DNA of 64,000 bases from Macrococcoides epidermidis (lineage in GTDB: Bacteria > Bacillota > Bacilli > Staphylococcales > Staphylococcaceae), in NCBI RefSeq assembly GCF_042659445.1, contig NZ_JBHSSR010000001.1. One strand, given 5' to 3'. Positions 33,493-42,495 of the stretch are shown in pieces (within the stretch, counting starts at the first letter, position 1; each line of letters opens with the position of its first letter). The translations under genes and the position numbers were made by a program. The notes beneath the pieces are model-generated. The model was not told the DNA's origin. It made no database searches and was given only the letters and a program-made list of their open reading frames with translations.

Positions 33493-33528
33493 ATATCCAG
33501 GCACAAATTGTGTCTGGATATATTTTTT
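33493..33528 (+). terminator. Terminator after the first alkaline phosphatase
   Basis: ATATCCAGGCACA pairs with TGTGTCTGGATAT (33493-33521, one G-U) and is followed by a T-run. Confidence 0.88.
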
Positions 33529-33555
33529 TATACTTAAATCAGAAGGAGTTTTAAA

Positions 33556-34281
33556 ATGAAATCTCTATCTACATTATTCTTATCTACTACACTTTTGTTA
33601 ACTGCATGTAATGCAGATCATTCCTCTCAAGTTAAAAAAGAAACGTCTACAGAAAGTACTACTGATACAAAATCAAATATAGATAAGTCTAGTAATTCAG
33701 CAAATAAAAACATTAAACCTTATACAGAGCAGCAAGCTAAAAAAATATTTGGTTCCGTTGAAAAATTAAGACCAGGAAAAATAAAAAAATATCCGGTTAA
33801 AGGTGTAGAATCAAAAACCATTAGTAAAGTGATCAAAGTTAAAGATAATGACACAATCATCTATTCAGAAGATACAGGGCACGGAATTCCAACGATACCT
33901 GCAGGTGAAAACCATGAATTTACGGCTATTTCTGAAGTAACATATAAGGATCTAAAAATGTATATGCTGCAGGATGGTCGCTTTATTACTGCTGATCCAA
34001 AGCATGTTGAAATTGTTAGTAGCGATAAATCAGCACATTTTTATCCAAAGTTTGAAATGCACGAAGAAGATTATAAATATTTAGATACGCTAAATAAAAA
34101 TGATAAAGATTATATAGCTTATGAGAATTATGCAAAAAAATTCGGCGCAACGCAATACGACAGTAAACGTGAATTATTAATGTTTACAGCAATTCATCAG
34201 GTTAATAATGAAACAGAAGGAAGTTTTGTAATAGAAGATACTCCTTTTAAATCATTTGAAAACTTCAAAAGTTCCAAATAG
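33556..34281 (+). CDS. Lipoprotein of unknown function between two alkaline phosphatases
   Basis: A 241-residue predicted lipoprotein: the signal MKSLSTLFLSTTLLLTAC ends in a lipobox with lipidated Cys18, then a serine/threonine/lysine-rich linker to about residue 55 and a globular part starting near NIKPYTEQQAKKIFG. I do not recognise the globular domain. It has a good ribosome site (AAGGAG) but no obvious promoter of its own; a hairpin separates it from the upstream phosphatase, so it may depend on read-through. Position suggests a role at phosphate limitation, which is inference. Confidence 0.8.
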   Translation: MKSLSTLFLSTTLLLTACNADHSSQVKKETSTESTTDTKSNIDKSSNSANKNIKPYTEQQAKKIFGSVEKLRPGKIKKYPVKGVESKTISKVIKVKDNDTIIYSEDTGHGIPTIPAGENHEFTAISEVTYKDLKMYMLQDGRFITADPKHVEIVSSDKSAHFYPKFEMHEEDYKYLDTLNKNDKDYIAYENYAKKFGATQYDSKRELLMFTAIHQVNNETEGSFVIEDTPFKSFENFKSSK

Positions 34282-34286
34282 GAATC

Positions 34287-34336
34287 TTTACAATTTATTA
34301 ATATGAAATTTACTGCTTAGAAATAAATCCTTTACA
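34287..34336 (+). promoter_or_regulatory. Candidate PhoP boxes, second alkaline phosphatase
   Basis: TTTACA (34287), TTAATA (34298), TTTACT (34309) and TTTACA (34331) all fall on multiples of 11 bases, matching the Pho box TTHAYA in spacing and sequence. The gene starts at 34384. The spacing matches that ahead of the first copy. Confidence 0.65.
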
Positions 34337-34383
34337 TTATACTGATATATTAAAGCTATCAAATATTAGGAGGATTTATCCAC

Positions 34384-35787
34384 ATGGTTAATTTCAAGTC
34401 AATTGCAGCATCAACTTTAATCGCAACAACAGTAGCTTCAACAGTAATCCCTTTCAATGCACCAACTGCTGACGCAGCGACAGCAAAGAAAGCAACTTGT
34501 TCTAAAACACCTAAAAATGTAATCTTAATGATTGGTGATGGTATGGGGATTTCACAATTAGGTGCTTACCGCTACTACAAAGACAATGAAAAAACACCTG
34601 GTTTAGACAAAATTTTCTTTGATCAATATTTAGTAGGTTCTCAATTAACAATCAGTGACGATGAAAAATTAAACATCACTGATTCAGGTGCTGCTGGTTC
34701 TGCATTAGCAACAGGTGTAAGAACTTACAATGGGGCAATTTCAGTTGATAAAAACAAAAAACCTGTTGAAACTGTATTAGAAGCTTATAAAAAAGCAGGT
34801 CGTTCAACTGGTTTAGTTGCAACAAGTGAGTTAACACACGCAACACCTGCAGTATTTGCTGCGCATAATGAATCTCGTAAAAATGAAATGGATATTGCTA
34901 AGCAAATGTCTCGTACTGTAAAAGTAGGAAAATACAAACGCCCAATCGTTGATGTCATGCTTGGTGGGGGTGTTGATTTCTTCAAACAAAAAGATGAAAA
35001 CGGTAAAGTGACTTTAGACTTAGTAAAAACTTTAGAAAAACGTTCTAAATTTAAATACGTTACAACACGTGATGCAATGTTAAAAGAAAAAGCATCTAAA
35101 TCAAGTCGTTTAATTGGTTTATTCGCTCCATCTGCGATGAGTAAAGACATCGATCGTCCAGCTGAAGAGCCTTCTTTAAAAGAAATGACAGATACTGCAA
35201 TCAGCAAGTTATCTAAAAACAAAAAAGGTTTCTTCTTAATGGTAGAAGGGTCTCAACCTGATTGGTCAGGTCATGCTAATGACTTAACTGGTATGATGAG
35301 TGAAATTGCTGCTTTCGATAAAGCATACCAATCAGCTGTAAATTATGCTAAAAAAGATTGTAATACATTAGTAATTGCTTTAGCTGACCACGCTACTGGT
35401 GGTTTATCAGTAGGTACAGGTGATAAATATGAATTCCATCCAAAAGTAGTTAACAATATGAAGATGACTGCTGAAGGTTTAACAGCTAAATTAATTGAAG
35501 ACGGGGCTAATATTGAAAAATTAATCTCTGATAACATCAAATTTGAAGATTTATCTGCTGAAGAGCGTCAAGCAATCGTCAATGCTGCCACAGCAAAAGA
35601 CGAAACAGCAACATTAAAAGCAATCAATAAAGTTGTAGACGTTCGTGCAAATGCTGGATGGGGATCATTAGTTCATACTGGTGAAGAAATCCATGTTTAC
35701 GCATATGGCCCAGGTAAAGAGAAATTTGCAGGTGTTCAACATAATATCCAAAATGCTACGAACATCAAATCATTCTTAAAGAAATAA
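34384..35787 (+). CDS. Secreted alkaline phosphatase, second copy
   Basis: A 467-residue paralogue of the phosphatase at 32106-33476, with the same order of motifs: signal peptide cleaved near ADAA (residue 32), MIGDGMG near 55, nucleophile serine in TDSGAAGSA near 102, ALADHATGGL and HTGEEI near the end. The active-site neighbourhood differs from copy one (DSGAAG against DSASAA; HATGG against HSTGG), so the pair may differ in substrate or kinetics. The ribosome site is AGGAGG. It ends on a strong terminator shared with whiA. Confidence 0.93.
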   Translation: MVNFKSIAASTLIATTVASTVIPFNAPTADAATAKKATCSKTPKNVILMIGDGMGISQLGAYRYYKDNEKTPGLDKIFFDQYLVGSQLTISDDEKLNITDSGAAGSALATGVRTYNGAISVDKNKKPVETVLEAYKKAGRSTGLVATSELTHATPAVFAAHNESRKNEMDIAKQMSRTVKVGKYKRPIVDVMLGGGVDFFKQKDENGKVTLDLVKTLEKRSKFKYVTTRDAMLKEKASKSSRLIGLFAPSAMSKDIDRPAEEPSLKEMTDTAISKLSKNKKGFFLMVEGSQPDWSGHANDLTGMMSEIAAFDKAYQSAVNYAKKDCNTLVIALADHATGGLSVGTGDKYEFHPKVVNNMKMTAEGLTAKLIEDGANIEKLISDNIKFEDLSAEERQAIVNAATAKDETATLKAINKVVDVRANAGWGSLVHTGEEIHVYAYGPGKEKFAGVQHNIQNATNIKSFLKK

Positions 35788-35801
35788 TAATAGAACGAAT
35801 G

Positions 35802-35833
35802 AAACCGGATGAGCAACATTGCTCATCCGGTTT
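35802..35833. terminator. Bidirectional terminator, alkaline phosphatase / whiA
   Basis: AAACCGGATGAGC pairs with GCTCATCCGGTTT (35802-35833) between two convergent genes. Confidence 0.88.
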
Positions 35834-35836
35834 ATT

Positions 35837-36787
35837 TTATTTCTTCAATTCAATTGACTCTCCTGAACGTAGTTTATCAGCTATTTCATCTAGTTTTCTT
35901 AGACGATGATTCACGCCTGATTTAGATATAACACCTGTAGAAACCATTTCACCTAATTCCTTAAGTGATATGTCCTGATGTAATACCCTTAGACGTGCTA
36001 TTTCTCTAAGTCGCTCCGGTAATTCATCGATTCCAATTTCCTGGTCGATTAATTTAATATTCTCTACTTGTCTCATCGCTGCGCTGATTGTTTTATTTAA
36101 ATTTGCTGTTTCACAATTCACAAGACGATTAACAGAGTTACGCATATCTCGTACAATTCTTACATCTTCAAACTTTAATAGCGCCTGATAGCCACCAATG
36201 ATACTGAGAAATTCAGAAATCTTCTCTGCTTCTTTTAAATATGAAATATAACCTTTTTTACGTTCTAAAGTTTTTGCGTTTAATTCATATTCATTCATTA
36301 ATGCTGTTAAACCAAGTGAGTGGCTTTCATATAAAGAAAATATTTCAAGATGGTAAGAAGATGTCTCAGGATTATTAACTGATCCCCCTGCCAAAAAAGC
36401 ACCGCGTAAATAGCTGCGTTTACAGCATTCATCTGATACTAAAGACTTATCGACAATTTGTTTAAACTCACCATCAGTTAATATTTTAAGTTCGTCCAGA
36501 ATTTCTTTCGTTTTCATTTTTATTCTACAGATATAGACATTATTTTTTTTAAGTTTCATCTTCTTACGAACGAGCAATTCAATATCTACACCAAAGATTT
36601 TCTTCGTTAAACTATATACTCGTCTTGCAATCGCAGCATTTTCAGATTGAACATTGATTACCCATTTCATGTTCTGAATGCTCAAATTACCATTCATACG
36701 AATTAGCGCTGATAATTCTGCTTTACTACAGCACATATCTGTTTCAATCCGCGTTAATTCATTTTTCATTTCTGAGGCAAAAGACAT
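35837..36787 (-). CDS. whiA: DNA-binding protein WhiA
   Basis: Nucleoid-associated protein linked to cell division and cell-envelope metabolism in Firmicutes (known as a sporulation regulator in Streptomyces). The 316 residues combine an N-terminal LAGLIDADG-like fold (CCKRSYLRGAFLAGGSVNNPE near residue 121) with a C-terminal helix-turn-helix (LGEMVSTGVISKSGVNHRLRKL near 280). It follows yvcK with one base between the frames in the conserved trio rapZ-yvcK-whiA. Confidence 0.95.
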   Translation of the reverse strand: MSFASEMKNELTRIETDMCCSKAELSALIRMNGNLSIQNMKWVINVQSENAAIARRVYSLTKKIFGVDIELLVRKKMKLKKNNVYICRIKMKTKEILDELKILTDGEFKQIVDKSLVSDECCKRSYLRGAFLAGGSVNNPETSSYHLEIFSLYESHSLGLTALMNEYELNAKTLERKKGYISYLKEAEKISEFLSIIGGYQALLKFEDVRIVRDMRNSVNRLVNCETANLNKTISAAMRQVENIKLIDQEIGIDELPERLREIARLRVLHQDISLKELGEMVSTGVISKSGVNHRLRKLDEIADKLRSGESIELKK

Positions 36788-36788
36788 A

Positions 36789-37781
36789 TTACTCGCCTTC
36801 TTTCTGGTTAAACTCTATTGTACTGATTTCACTTAATGCAAGTTCATATATCATATCAGCGAGGATTTCATTATTATGACGTACAATACCGTCTAAATTG
36901 ATATCAACAAGTTCGTTATCAGTAATCAGTTCAATGCCCATTTTTCGGATGCTATCATAATCGCAATGAACAAAAGTCGAATTGTTTCGTGCATAGTTAT
37001 CATGAATTTTATTATCAAATGTAGTATCATTTGCAATAACAAATTGTATAAATGGCTGCCCAACATGCTTATGAATCGCTTCAATATGATCACCGACTGT
37101 ATAATCAATCGTTTCACCGCGTTGTGTCATGATATTAGAGACATAAAGTTTTTTAGCATCACTTTTTACAATCGCTTCAGCAAGTTCATCCAAAACTAAA
37201 TTCGGGATGATACTTGTATATAGACTACCTGGTCCCATTACAATCAAATCAGATTCAAGTAAAGCTTCTACCGCTTCTTTCATCGGTTTAATGTTTGAAG
37301 GTGTCAAAAATACACTTTCAATTTTTTTATCTTTTAAAGGTATTAAAGATTCTCCGACTACAATTTCTCCGTCCTCCATAATTGCATTGAGAATAGGGCT
37401 CGTATTTGTAGAAGGTATTACTGTACCTTTAACATTTAATATTTTGCTCAGCTCTTTGACCGCATGCCCAAAATCACTTGTTACATCTGTCATTGCAGCA
37501 AGCATCAAATTTCCAACTGGATGCCCACCTAAAGTTTCATCATTAAAACGATACTGAAACAATTTCTCAAGCATCGGCTCCACATCGCTTAATGCTGCAA
37601 GTACATTACGCACATCTCCAGGTGCGGGTATATCCATGACATCACGAATTTTACCAGTACTTCCACCATCATCTGCTACTGTTACAATTGCCGTTATTTC
37701 TACAGGATAATGCTTTAAACCTCTCGCCATTACGGATAATCCTGTACCACCGCCAATCAGACAAATCTTAAGCCTTCTCAT
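36789..37781 (-). CDS. yvcK: YvcK/GlmR/CuvA family protein
   Basis: UDP-sugar-binding protein that, in Bacillus and Listeria, coordinates carbon flow into peptidoglycan precursors. The 330 residues start with the Rossmann loop LIGGGTGLSVMARGLK and contain VADDGGSTGKIRDVMD, GGHPVGNLML, VMGPGSLYTSIIPNL and YVSNIMTQRGET, all family hallmarks. The ATG at 37781 overlaps rapZ by 14 bases; the adjacent TTG is less likely. Confidence 0.95.
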   Translation of the reverse strand: MRRLKICLIGGGTGLSVMARGLKHYPVEITAIVTVADDGGSTGKIRDVMDIPAPGDVRNVLAALSDVEPMLEKLFQYRFNDETLGGHPVGNLMLAAMTDVTSDFGHAVKELSKILNVKGTVIPSTNTSPILNAIMEDGEIVVGESLIPLKDKKIESVFLTPSNIKPMKEAVEALLESDLIVMGPGSLYTSIIPNLVLDELAEAIVKSDAKKLYVSNIMTQRGETIDYTVGDHIEAIHKHVGQPFIQFVIANDTTFDNKIHDNYARNNSTFVHCDYDSIRKMGIELITDNELVDINLDGIVRHNNEILADMIYELALSEISTIEFNQKEGE

Positions 37782-38670
37782 CAATGATTCCTTCTATTAA
37801 TGCATCTCTGTGGCGAGTATTCAATTCAAAATCAAAGAAATCTATCAGTTCATTGCTAATACGTTCTGCTAAAGCAACAGAACGGTGTTGACCACCTGTA
37901 CATCCAATCGCAATTACAACTTGTGACTTTCCTTCACGCATATATCCAGGAATTACAAATTTCAATAAGTCCATCAGCTTCGTATAGAATATTTCAGTTT
38001 CTTTCCATTTCATCACATAATCATAAACACGTGCATCCATTCCAGTTAAAGGACGTAGTTCCTCAATATAATAAGGATTCGGTAAAAATCGTACATCAAA
38101 TACAATATCTGCATCTATTGGCACACCATGTTTGAAACCAAAACTCATCACATTGATAGAAAATATATTATCTTTTCCAGAGCCGAATAATTCAATCACT
38201 TTTGAACGTAATTCTTTAGGCTTAAAATCTGATGAATCAACAATATGGGTTGCAACGCCTCTTAAATCTGCTAGCAATCTGCGTTCTTCATTTATTGCTT
38301 CTAAAGGTGTTCCACCAGATGAAATAGGATGCGTTCGACGTGTCGCTTTATAACGCGAAACAAGTACATTATCATTTGCTTCAATAAATAATACCTGAAC
38401 GAGTATATCTGTTAAATTTGTTATATTTTGAAGTTCTTCACGTAAATTGTCAAAAAAATCTTTACCACGTAAATCTACACCTAATGCAACACGTGAAAGT
38501 GACTGATTATTATCCTGCATCAATTCAACAAATTTAGGTAATAATATTGGCGGTAGATTATCAACACAGAAATAACCTAGATCTTCTAAACACTGAATAG
38601 CAACAGATTTTCCAGCGCCGCTCATTCCTGTTACAACGACTAATTTTTTAAAATTTTCTTCATTATTCAC
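37768..38670 (-). CDS. rapZ: RNase adapter / nucleotide-binding protein RapZ (YvcJ)
   Basis: P-loop protein of 300 residues with Walker A GMSGAGKS near residue 15 and the C-terminal motif IGCTGGQHRSV near 255. In E. coli RapZ guides RNase processing of the glmZ RNA; the Gram-positive YvcJ role is linked to competence and cell wall. The start is GTG at 38670, six bases after GAGGGGG; longer in-frame versions lack a ribosome site. First gene of rapZ-yvcK-whiA. Confidence 0.93.
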   Translation of the reverse strand: MNNEENFKKLVVVTGMSGAGKSVAIQCLEDLGYFCVDNLPPILLPKFVELMQDNNQSLSRVALGVDLRGKDFFDNLREELQNITNLTDILVQVLFIEANDNVLVSRYKATRRTHPISSGGTPLEAINEERRLLADLRGVATHIVDSSDFKPKELRSKVIELFGSGKDNIFSINVMSFGFKHGVPIDADIVFDVRFLPNPYYIEELRPLTGMDARVYDYVMKWKETEIFYTKLMDLLKFVIPGYMREGKSQVVIAIGCTGGQHRSVALAERISNELIDFFDFELNTRHRDALIEGIIDEKA

Positions 38671-38718
38671 TGAAATCCCCCTCAAAAAGCTATTACTTCT
38701 ATAATACATGAATTCATA

Positions 38719-38748
38719 AAAATAGACACGCGAATGCGTATCTATTTT
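38719..38748 (-). terminator. trxB terminator
   Basis: On the minus strand AAAATAGATACGC / GCGTGTCTATTTT (38719-38748, loop ATTC, one U-G pair) is followed by T-rich sequence. Confidence 0.75.
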
Positions 38749-38758
38749 CTGGTTATCA

Positions 38759-39685
38759 TTAGTCGTTTAAAGATTCAATATAGTGTTGTGCATTTTGTGC
38801 GGCAATACTACCATCACCTGTTGCAGTAACAATTTGTCTTAATTTTTTAACACGTACATCTCCTGCAGCATAAATGCCAGGAATGCTTGTTTCCATTTCA
38901 TCATTTGTAATAATGTATCCTACTTCATCAGTAATACCTAAATCTAAAAATGGTTTCGTTAATGGCTGCATTCCGATATATACGAACACACCGTCTGTTG
39001 GTACAGTTGATTCAACACCATCATTATCAACTAACGTTACAGAACTCACTTTTGTATCTCCGTTAATTGATTTTAATGTTGAATTCCAGATGAAATCAAC
39101 TTTTTCATTTTTAAAGGCACGATCCTGTAAGATTTTTTGTGCTCTTAATTTATCTCTACGATGGACGATTGTAACTTTGTCTGCAAACTTAGTTAAGTAT
39201 ACACCTTCTTCAACTGCAGAATCTCCACCACCGATAACGATTAAGTGTTTCTGTTTAAAGAATGCTCCGTCACATACAGCACAATATGAAACGCCTCGGC
39301 CACCTAATTCCTGTTCACCAGGTACACCAATCTTTTTATATTCAGCACCAGTTGCTATGATTAGTACTTTTGCTTTTAATTGTTTCTCACCTAGATCGAT
39401 AATTTTCATATCTCCGTCTAATGTTACAGATTTAATATCTCCATATGCATATTCAGCACCAAATTTTTGCGCATGATTAAACATTTTTGTAGATAAATCT
39501 GGTCCAGTGATTAAATCAAATCCCGGAAAGTTTTCTACATCTGCTGTGTTTGCCATTTGTCCACCTGGCATACCACGTTCAATCATAATTGTTGATAGAT
39601 TAGCTCGCGATGCATAAACTGCTGCAGTCATTCCTGCAGGGCCTGCACCAACGATTACTACATCATATTCTTTTATTTCAGTCAT
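38759..39685 (-). CDS. trxB: Thioredoxin reductase
   Basis: FAD- and NADPH-dependent reductase of thioredoxin, essential in bacteria lacking glutathione. The 308 residues show the FAD loop VGAGPAGMTAAVYASRA, the redox pair in YCAVCDGAF near residue 134, the NADPH loop VIGGGDSAVEEG and the C-terminal FAD motif GIYAAGDVRVK. It lies downstream of the TPR gene with its own strong ribosome site. Confidence 0.97.
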   Translation of the reverse strand: MTEIKEYDVVIVGAGPAGMTAAVYASRANLSTIMIERGMPGGQMANTADVENFPGFDLITGPDLSTKMFNHAQKFGAEYAYGDIKSVTLDGDMKIIDLGEKQLKAKVLIIATGAEYKKIGVPGEQELGGRGVSYCAVCDGAFFKQKHLIVIGGGDSAVEEGVYLTKFADKVTIVHRRDKLRAQKILQDRAFKNEKVDFIWNSTLKSINGDTKVSSVTLVDNDGVESTVPTDGVFVYIGMQPLTKPFLDLGITDEVGYIITNDEMETSIPGIYAAGDVRVKKLRQIVTATGDGSIAAQNAQHYIESLND

Positions 39686-39740
39686 TTTCTTACCTCCATT
39701 ATTTCAATTCGTAAGTTCAATATACAACAACTTATTAATT

Positions 39741-41159
39741 TTAAATATTATTTTGCTTAAAGGCATCATATACTTTTACAAAATGATAACGCGTCGTATT
39801 AAATTTTTCGATAACTTCTCGCTTAGTTATTTTATCATTCGACATCCTCATATATAAGAAGTAACATACTGCAGTGTATGCCTGGATATTTTTCAGATCC
39901 ATCTTAGCATCAATAATTGCTTCAGCTTTTTCAATCCAATAATCAAATAAAGCAATATCATATACTTCATCGATTAACACTTTCAATCCTTTATGGATAA
40001 AATCAAGTTTTATTAGATTAATATTATGAAAGATATATGAAAGGTAGAGCTTTTCAAAGTCAGGCATACCTTCTAGAATTTCCCATACTTTACGATTGAT
40101 AATAAGTGTCTTATCATTCATCTGCGAAATTAAAAAGATGCCGATCAAACGATGATTGCGATCGATATGTTCAAGAAGGGGTAAAATTTCATCACTCAAA
40201 TATTGTTGGCCATCATAAATTTGCCTCGGACTAGGTCCTGGATTCTGTACCATTTCAGTAAGATTTGCCCACAATTGATCAGACTGACTGTGATGACCTA
40301 AAGCAAAACTATTAAAACTAAGTGCGTGTAACATTTGACTATTCACAAATTTACCCTTTTTGTACAATGGTAAAAGTAAATCTTGAGATGATTCAAATTT
40401 TTTCAGGAAACTTAGCACGATACCTAGCTTAAACTTCTCTTCATCATTAATCGGTACAATTTTTTTTAGACGTTTTAAATATAATTCATACTGTTCTGTT
40501 TGATTCGTATTATATAGCAGTAGAGTATAATGACAAAGTGCATGTATATCTGTCGCATCTTCATATAATAGCTGCTCTAATATCGCGCCACTTTCCTTGT
40601 ATTGTCCGATAAAAAGTAAAGTCATCGCTTTTAAATTACGTATTTCTGAACGTTCCTGTATATCAACAGGCTGATAATTAATCCAGTCCAGCGCTAATTC
40701 ATAATGAAAGTTCTGAAAGAAATTCTGAAAGATATAGTGCACAACAAAACTTTCACTTTCACTTTCAACCTTTGACTGATCTTCGTAAAATACTTCAAAC
40801 AATGTCTGTAGTTCATCAAGATATGAAATATCATCTGAATGCAAGCAGTAGTACATACCAAATAAAAAAGCCTTATTAGGATCGCGACGTTTTACGAACA
40901 GTTGACTGAGTTCATAAAACACATCTATACAATCAAAATCCGTACTTAAATACTTAATTAACGTTTGTTCTGCATCATCAAACTTACCAATCATCTGTAA
41001 ACATTCTGATAAGCTTTTATTTACTTTCCATTTGTTTTCTTTTTGAAGGGATTTTATATAAAATGAGATGGCTTCATCATATGATTGCTGGCTCTGTTTT
41101 TTTAAACCGATCTTATAAAATTCATCATCATTACTAGGAAATTTTATAATGTTATCCAT
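39741..41159 (-). CDS. Tetratricopeptide-repeat protein
   Basis: A 472-residue, all-helical protein whose first third shows TPR-like repeats (YKIGLKKQSQQSYDEAISFYIKSL, ECLQMIGKFDDAEQTLIKYL). No signal peptide or enzyme motif is present. TPR proteins mediate protein-protein contacts; the partner is unknown. The position between an acyltransferase/lgt group and trxB is conserved in staphylococci as far as I recall, suggesting a house-keeping role. Confidence 0.8.
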   Translation of the reverse strand: MDNIIKFPSNDDEFYKIGLKKQSQQSYDEAISFYIKSLQKENKWKVNKSLSECLQMIGKFDDAEQTLIKYLSTDFDCIDVFYELSQLFVKRRDPNKAFLFGMYYCLHSDDISYLDELQTLFEVFYEDQSKVESESESFVVHYIFQNFFQNFHYELALDWINYQPVDIQERSEIRNLKAMTLLFIGQYKESGAILEQLLYEDATDIHALCHYTLLLYNTNQTEQYELYLKRLKKIVPINDEEKFKLGIVLSFLKKFESSQDLLLPLYKKGKFVNSQMLHALSFNSFALGHHSQSDQLWANLTEMVQNPGPSPRQIYDGQQYLSDEILPLLEHIDRNHRLIGIFLISQMNDKTLIINRKVWEILEGMPDFEKLYLSYIFHNINLIKLDFIHKGLKVLIDEVYDIALFDYWIEKAEAIIDAKMDLKNIQAYTAVCYFLYMRMSNDKITKREVIEKFNTTRYHFVKVYDAFKQNNI

Positions 41160-41191
41160 CCATCACACCCCTTTTTATGTCGATACTTCAA

Positions 41192-41674
41192 TTATACCTT
41201 ATTTTTAATAATCATTGGATTACCATATGCAAATGAATTTTCCGGCACATCTTTGGACACGAGTGTCATCGCTCCAATGATTGCATTATCACCGATTGTT
41301 ACGCCAGGTAATACGAGTGCATTAGCACCTATTAATACATTTGATCCGATTTCAATATTTCCAATACGATACTCGTCGATTAAATATTCGTGTGTTAACA
41401 AAGTAGCATTGTAGCCTATTACTGAATTATCACCGATTGTAATTCTTTCAGGAAACATCAAGTCAGGCATCGCTTTATATGCAATTGAAGTTTTATTGCC
41501 GATTTTCATACCGAGAAATATGCGATATAAATGACGTTTTAATTTAACTGAAGGACATATTCTGCCACTTTCTATCACAACAAAATTCTTGGCTACTTTA
41601 ATAAATGAAACTGTGCGATACATATGCCATAAAGGATTAACTCCATTTGATCTAATGCTTGACGTTTTGCGCAT
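41192..41674 (-). CDS. Hexapeptide-repeat acyltransferase
   Basis: A 160-residue left-handed beta-helix acyltransferase. The hexapeptide repeats are visible as IGNKTSI, ITIGDNSVIGYNATL, IGNIEIGSNVLIGANALVLPGVTIGDNAIIGAMTLVSKDVPENSFAYGNPM, in pieces. Such enzymes acetylate sugars or other acceptors; the acceptor is unknown. It starts inside lgt (overlap 23 bases) behind AGGAG, so it is coupled to lgt and may act at the envelope. Confidence 0.88.
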   Translation of the reverse strand: MRKTSSIRSNGVNPLWHMYRTVSFIKVAKNFVVIESGRICPSVKLKRHLYRIFLGMKIGNKTSIAYKAMPDLMFPERITIGDNSVIGYNATLLTHEYLIDEYRIGNIEIGSNVLIGANALVLPGVTIGDNAIIGAMTLVSKDVPENSFAYGNPMIIKNKV

Positions 41675-42494
41675 CACTTGAACTCCTCATCGGAAAATTA
41701 ACGTCTTTATATTTAGGCAATTGATATTTAAAATTACGATAAATCCATATCGCAAGTGCAGCAATGATAATCGTAATTGAAATCATCTGTGCAATTCTTA
41801 AATGTTCCGTTAACATTAAACTGTCCGTACGCATACCTTCGATGAAAAAACGTCCGATTGAATACCAAATGGCATAGCTAAGTAACGTCTGGCCAATCTT
41901 CAAATGTTTGCGGAGTAATAATAAAATAACAAAACCCGTGAAATTCCATATCGATTCATAAAGAAAAGTAGGATGATAATAAACGCCGTCTATCTTCATG
42001 TTGTTAATGATGAATTCAGGTATATGAAGTTGCTCTAAGAAACTTCTTGATACTTCCCCACCATGCGCCTCCTGATTCATAAAATTCCCCCAGCGTCCGA
42101 TTGCCTGACCAAGAATAATACTTGGTGCTGCAATATCACCAAGCTGGAAAAATGATACATGCTTCTTGCGTGTTAAAAAGTAAGCCATCCCAAGTGCTCC
42201 AATCAAGCCACCATGTATCGCTATACCACCGTTCATAATCATCGGTATCTCAGACAGATGTTCTTTATAATATGACCATTCAAATACAACATAATAGATT
42301 CTCGCACAAATTATGCCCGAAATTACTGAACTGATCACAATATCTATCAGCGTATTTTCAGGAAAATGCTTCTTTTCTGTTTCACGTTGTGCGAGTAGAT
42401 ATCCAAGTAATATACCTACCGCTATAATGACGCCATACCAGCGAATTTGTATCGGACCAAGCTCTAGTGCTATAGGGTTAAGCGTTAACAGCAT
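41652..42494 (-). CDS. lgt: Prolipoprotein diacylglyceryl transferase
   Basis: Membrane enzyme that attaches diacylglycerol to the lipobox cysteine of prelipoproteins, such as MetQ, the 33.5-kb lipoprotein and the cytochrome c in this window. The 280 residues have about seven membrane segments, the HGGLIGALG motif near residue 95 and the signature GRWGNFMNQEAHG near 132. It follows hprK after one base. Confidence 0.96.
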   Translation of the reverse strand: MLLTLNPIALELGPIQIRWYGVIIAVGILLGYLLAQRETEKKHFPENTLIDIVISSVISGIICARIYYVVFEWSYYKEHLSEIPMIMNGGIAIHGGLIGALGMAYFLTRKKHVSFFQLGDIAAPSIILGQAIGRWGNFMNQEAHGGEVSRSFLEQLHIPEFIINNMKIDGVYYHPTFLYESIWNFTGFVILLLLRKHLKIGQTLLSYAIWYSIGRFFIEGMRTDSLMLTEHLRIAQMISITIIIAALAIWIYRNFKYQLPKYKDVNFPMRSSSDAQNVKH

Positions 42495-42495
42495 T

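Noticed and set aside
38874..39476. A 200-codon open frame on the plus strand inside trxB
   Set aside because: It is fully antisense to a certain gene, has no convincing ribosome site and its protein looks like reverse-frame noise.
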